Shown here: piece after piece, positions 14,125 to 16,606 of the stretch
How the letters are laid out: every line of letters begins with the position of its first letter
Position numbering within the stretch: the first letter of the stretch is position 1
NCBI GenBank assembly: GCA_022758945.1
Contig: JAEMQE010000063.1
Coordinates: forward strand, 1 to 16,606
Direction: 5' to 3'
Length of the DNA: 16,606 bases
Source of the DNA: Lentimicrobium sp.
Lineage (GTDB): Bacteria > Bacteroidota > Bacteroidia > Flavobacteriales > Flavobacteriaceae
The notes under the pieces: model-generated
Seen by the model: the letters and a program-made list of their open reading frames with translations, nothing else
What the model was told of the DNA's origin: nothing
Database searches by the model: none
Made by a program: the position numbers and the translations under genes

Positions 14125-14703
14125 ATGAATAAAATAAAAGTATTCATTTTTATTGCATTGGGAATAGTACTTTTCTCCTGCAACAAAAAATCAAAAGAGG
14201 AAACAACAGTAATTTCAAAAGATGTAAAAGAAACGCTTCAGAAATATGCGGTTGAGACCAAAGGAGTTTTAGGGAAGAATCTAATGAATGCCATCAATAC
14301 ACAAGGCACCGAAAAAGCAATTGAGTTTTGCAGTACCAAAGCCATTGTGATTACAGATAGTATGGGAACGGCATTGAATGCAACCATAAAAAGAGTTTCG
14401 GACAAGCCAAGGAATCCTCTTAATATGGCAAACGATAACGAAACAGCTTTCATCAATGAATTGAAACAAAAGATTTCGAAAGGCGAAAAAATGACACCAA
14501 AATTCTCGGAATCTGACGGTGAAATAACGGGATACTTTCCAATAGAAACCAATACAATGTGCTTGCAATGCCACGGTTCAAATGACTTGGACATTAAACC
14601 TAACGTACTTAAAAAAATAGTCCAACTCTATCCAAAAGATCAAGCCACAGGATATAAAGAAAATGAAATAAGAGGAATCTTTGTCGTAACCCAAAATAAG
14701 TAA
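14125..14703 (+). CDS. Tll0287/DUF3365-like haem lipoprotein
   Basis: A 192-residue lipoprotein with lipobox VLFS-C19. The middle part, IEFCSTKAIVITDSMG and IKRVSDKPRNPLNMAND, is characteristic of the Tll0287-like (DUF3365) domain. The haem-c motif C146-LQC-H150 is followed by a GYKENEIRGIFVV ending, also typical. The Tll0287 domain is a haem-binding sensor-like fold related to PAS folds and often occurs in redox sensing. It probably lies in the periplasm, held by its lipid anchor. It is followed 1 bp later by the cupin gene. A role in sensing or accepting electrons near the exporter is inferred. Confidence 0.85.
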   Translation: MNKIKVFIFIALGIVLFSCNKKSKEETTVISKDVKETLQKYAVETKGVLGKNLMNAINTQGTEKAIEFCSTKAIVITDSMGTALNATIKRVSDKPRNPLNMANDNETAFINELKQKISKGEKMTPKFSESDGEITGYFPIETNTMCLQCHGSNDLDIKPNVLKKIVQLYPKDQATGYKENEIRGIFVVTQNK

Positions 14704-14704
14704 A

Positions 14705-14992
14705 ATGAATTTAAAAAACTTGCACACCGAAAACAAAGCCGTTCAAACAAAAGTGCTATTTGAACCAACAGAATCTAAAGTGATTTCATTGCAAATTGCA
14801 GCAGGTGAAACATTGAAAGAACACATTACAAAAGTTCCTGCACTGTTAGTATGTATATCAGGAGTTGGTATTTTTCAAGATGAAAAAGGAAAATCAATTG
14901 AATTAAAATCAGGTGATTATGTAAACATCGAAGCCAATGTAAAACACTGGGTTGATGCTAAAGAAGACAGTAATTTTATATTGATTAAATAA
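14705..14992 (+). CDS. Small cupin-domain protein
   Basis: A 95-residue single-domain cupin. The first conserved block is AAGETLKEHITKVPALLVCISGVG (33-56) with H40, and the second is KSGDYVNIEANVKHWVDA with H81. Only part of the usual metal-binding His/Glu set is evident, so metal binding is uncertain. It starts 1 bp after the haem lipoprotein stop and ends in a TAATG overlap with the first ABC ATPase, so it is tightly part of the operon. Function is unknown; a cytosolic sensor or small-molecule binding role is possible. Confidence 0.85.
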   Translation: MNLKNLHTENKAVQTKVLFEPTESKVISLQIAAGETLKEHITKVPALLVCISGVGIFQDEKGKSIELKSGDYVNIEANVKHWVDAKEDSNFILIK

Positions 14993-15888
14993 TGAGTATC
15001 CAAGTCCAAAATATCTCCAAATCCTACAACAAAATCAAAGCGGTTGAAGCCATTTCTTTTGAAGTAAAAGAGGGAGAATTATTTGGACTAATTGGCCCTG
15101 ACGGCGCAGGAAAAACCACCATTTTCAGAATATTGACGACGCTTTTGCTTCCCAATGAAGGTTCAGCAACCGTTGCAGGGTATGATGTTGTAAAAGAGTA
15201 TAAAGCCATTCGCAATTCCGTAGGTTATATGCCCGGTAAATTTTCCTTGTACCAAGATTTATCCGTGGAAGAAAACCTGACTTTTTTTGCGACTATTTTT
15301 GGAACAACAATTGAAGAAAATTACGATTTAATCAAGGATATTTATATTCAGATTGAACCATTCAAAACGAGAAGGGCAGGAGCCCTTTCGGGTGGAATGA
15401 AGCAGAAATTGGCTCTGTGTTGCGCCTTGATTCATAAACCAAAAGTGCTTTTTCTTGACGAACCCACAACTGGAGTTGATCCTGTTTCCCGAAAAGAATT
15501 TTGGATTATGCTTAAAAGATTGCAGCAAAAAGGGATTACTATTTTGGTTTCAACACCGTATATGGACGAAGCTTCGCTTTGCGACAGAATAGCTTTGATA
15601 CAAAAAGGAGAAATTTTAAAAATAGATTCCCCTGAAAATATCATCAATAAATATGAAAAGATAATTTATGATGTGCAAGCAAAAAATACACACGGATTGA
15701 TTCACGATTTAAAGAATTATTCCAGTCAATACAGTGTTTATGCATTTGGCGAATTCATTCATTATATTGATAAAAATGCAGCTTTTAATCCTAACGATTT
15801 ACAGTCCTATTTAAAAAATAAAAATCATACCGACATAATTATAAAACCAGCAATCACAACAATTGAGGACGTTTTTATGGACTTATAA
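14992..15888 (+). CDS. ABC ATPase, YbhF N-half-like
   Basis: A 298-residue ABC-2-type exporter ATPase. Walker A is G35-PDGAGKTT-43, the signature L132-SGGMKQ-138 is canonical, and Walker B with its catalytic glutamate is LFLDEP (153-158) followed by TTGVDP. The H-loop position reads STPYMDEA (187-194), with P189 in place of the usual histidine. The C-terminal extension (about 220-298) is typical of drug-export ATPases. Its start overlaps the cupin stop. It probably pairs with the second ATPase downstream, as the two halves of E. coli YbhF do within one protein. Confidence 0.93.
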   Translation: MSIQVQNISKSYNKIKAVEAISFEVKEGELFGLIGPDGAGKTTIFRILTTLLLPNEGSATVAGYDVVKEYKAIRNSVGYMPGKFSLYQDLSVEENLTFFATIFGTTIEENYDLIKDIYIQIEPFKTRRAGALSGGMKQKLALCCALIHKPKVLFLDEPTTGVDPVSRKEFWIMLKRLQQKGITILVSTPYMDEASLCDRIALIQKGEILKIDSPENIINKYEKIIYDVQAKNTHGLIHDLKNYSSQYSVYAFGEFIHYIDKNAAFNPNDLQSYLKNKNHTDIIIKPAITTIEDVFMDL

Positions 15889-15890
15889 TT

Positions 15891-15938
15891 AATTACGAAT
15901 TAGAAATTACGAATTAAAATCTGTGCAATCTGTTGCAG
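15891..15938 (+). repeat. Short tandem repeats between ABC ATPase genes
   Basis: The 12-mer AATTACGAATTA occurs at 15891-15902 and again at 15905-15916, a 14-bp period. An imperfect repeat follows: CTGTGCAAT and CTGTTGCAG near 15921-15938. Such units are familiar to me from flavobacterial intergenic DNA. The remainder of the gap to 15974 contains a GC-richer stretch near 15950-15966, with no gene-like frame. Confidence 0.6.
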
Positions 15939-15974
15939 AAAAAATGAGATGGCGCCCGTGCCTCCCAATGACAA

Positions 15975-16606
15975 ATGAACAAAGAAAAAATCATAGCAGT
16001 ACAAAATCTAACCAAGCAATTTGGCAGCTTTACAGCGGTCAAAAGTATTTCTTTTGATGTCTATAAAGGGGAGATCTTCGGATTCCTCGGTGCCAATGGC
16101 GCTGGAAAAACTACGGCTATGAAAATGCTCATCGGGATTTCAAAACCGACTTCCGGGGAAGCTTTGGTTGCTGGTTTTGATGTAAAAACAAATTCCGAAA
16201 TGGTTAAAAAAAGTATCGGATATATGAGTCAAAAGTTTTCGATGTATGATGATTTGACCATCAAGGAAAACATTACTTTTTTTGGCGGAATTTATGGTTT
16301 GTCAAGAATGCAAATCAAACAAAAAATAGCTCAATTAGTCGAAGAATTACAACTTCAGGATGTGATCAATAATTTAGTGGGTTCGTTGCCATTGGGATGG
16401 AAACAGAAATTATCCTTCTCCGTGGCCTTGTTGCACGAGCCAAAAATTGTTTTTCTAGATGAGCCAACAGGAGGCGTTGACCCTATTACCAGAAGACAAT
16501 TTTGGGAAATGATTTACACACAAGCCTACAAAGGAACAACCATTTTTGTAACCACACATTACATGGACGAAGCCGAATATTGCGACCGAGTTTCTATTAT
16601 GGTCGA
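15975..16606 (+). CDS. ABC ATPase, YbhF C-half-like (cut by window end)
   Basis: The gene starts at the ATG at 15975, the first possible codon after an in-frame stop, and runs off the end after 210 codons. Walker A is G39-ANGAGKTT-47, and Walker B is VFLDEP then TGGVDP. The signature is non-canonical, L138-PLGWKQ-144, as in YbhF-type C-terminal halves. The H-loop histidine is intact (H195 in TTHYMDEA). It should form the partner of the preceding ATPase. ABC-2 permease genes are expected beyond the window. Codons and motifs are regular, with no frameshift seen. Confidence 0.93.
   Translation, partial: MNKEKIIAVQNLTKQFGSFTAVKSISFDVYKGEIFGFLGANGAGKTTAMKMLIGISKPTSGEALVAGFDVKTNSEMVKKSIGYMSQKFSMYDDLTIKENITFFGGIYGLSRMQIKQKIAQLVEELQLQDVINNLVGSLPLGWKQKLSFSVALLHEPKIVFLDEPTGGVDPITRRQFWEMIYTQAYKGTTIFVTTHYMDEAEYCDRVSIMV

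Noticed and set aside
15944..15974. Upstream ATGs as starts for the second ABC ATPase
   Set aside because: The ATGs at 15944, 15949 and 15968 are out of frame with the ATPase, and an in-frame stop lies at 15969-15971.
137..16606. CRISPR array, insertion sequence, tRNA or prophage genes
   Set aside because: No regularly spaced repeats, transposase motifs, cloverleaf-like sequence or phage-type genes were seen on either strand.

Overview
The window looks like chromosome from a Bacteroidetes bacterium, most likely a flavobacterium (Flavobacterium or a relative). The DNA is AT-rich, and promoters carry the Bacteroidetes -7 element TAnnTTTG rather than a sigma-70 TATAAT. Purine-rich Shine-Dalgarno sites are scarce and starts are A-rich. 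The efflux and redox lipoproteins have short lipobox signal peptides. All identified genes lie on the + strand. No rRNA, tRNA, CRISPR array, integrase or insertion sequence was found.

Positions 137-10258 form a sulfide oxidation and respiration island of three adjacent transcription units. Unit 1 (137-3982): TauE/SafE anion exporter, a CstB-like fusion (persulfide dioxygenase-type metallo-beta-lactamase domain plus two rhodanese domains), a small Cys-bearing membrane protein, thioredoxin, a second small Cys-bearing membrane protein, a YgaP-type membrane protein and a TPMT/HOL-type methyltransferase. A long perfect hairpin follows. Unit 2 (4226-8497): single-domain rhodanese, cytochrome bd oxidase (CydA, CydB), an unknown membrane protein, a soluble SAM methyltransferase and an ICMT/PEMT-type membrane methyltransferase. 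Unit 3 (8599-10258): sulfide:quinone oxidoreductase and a 46-residue protein, ending in a clear intrinsic terminator. The inferred logic is that SQR oxidises sulfide to persulfide and reduces the quinone pool. Cytochrome bd, an oxidase type known to tolerate sulfide, reoxidises the quinol. Rhodaneses, thioredoxin and the dioxygenase process the persulfide, and TauE exports sulfite or a related anion.

The three units share a signal that gene annotation would miss. A 16-bp palindrome close to TGTAACAAATGTTACA, with Crp/Fnr-family architecture, lies upstream of each unit at a nearly constant distance (centre 28.5, 29.5 and 29.5 bp before the -7 element). This predicts one activator, not encoded in the window, controlling a dispersed sulfide regulon.

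Positions 10351-16606 form a TetR-headed efflux operon: TetR, TolC-like outer-membrane protein, lipoprotein HlyD-like adaptor, a c-type cytochrome lipoprotein, a four-helix membrane protein, a Tll0287/DUF3365-type lipoprotein with a CxxCH motif, a small cupin and two ABC ATPases, the second cut by the window end. The pair corresponds to the two halves of YbhF-type proteins and carries complementary degenerate motifs. Two dispersed-type intergenic repeats occur here, one of which supplies the last residues of the TolC-like protein. A redox module between an adaptor and its ATPases is unusual. No experimental data were available; family names come from motif recognition.
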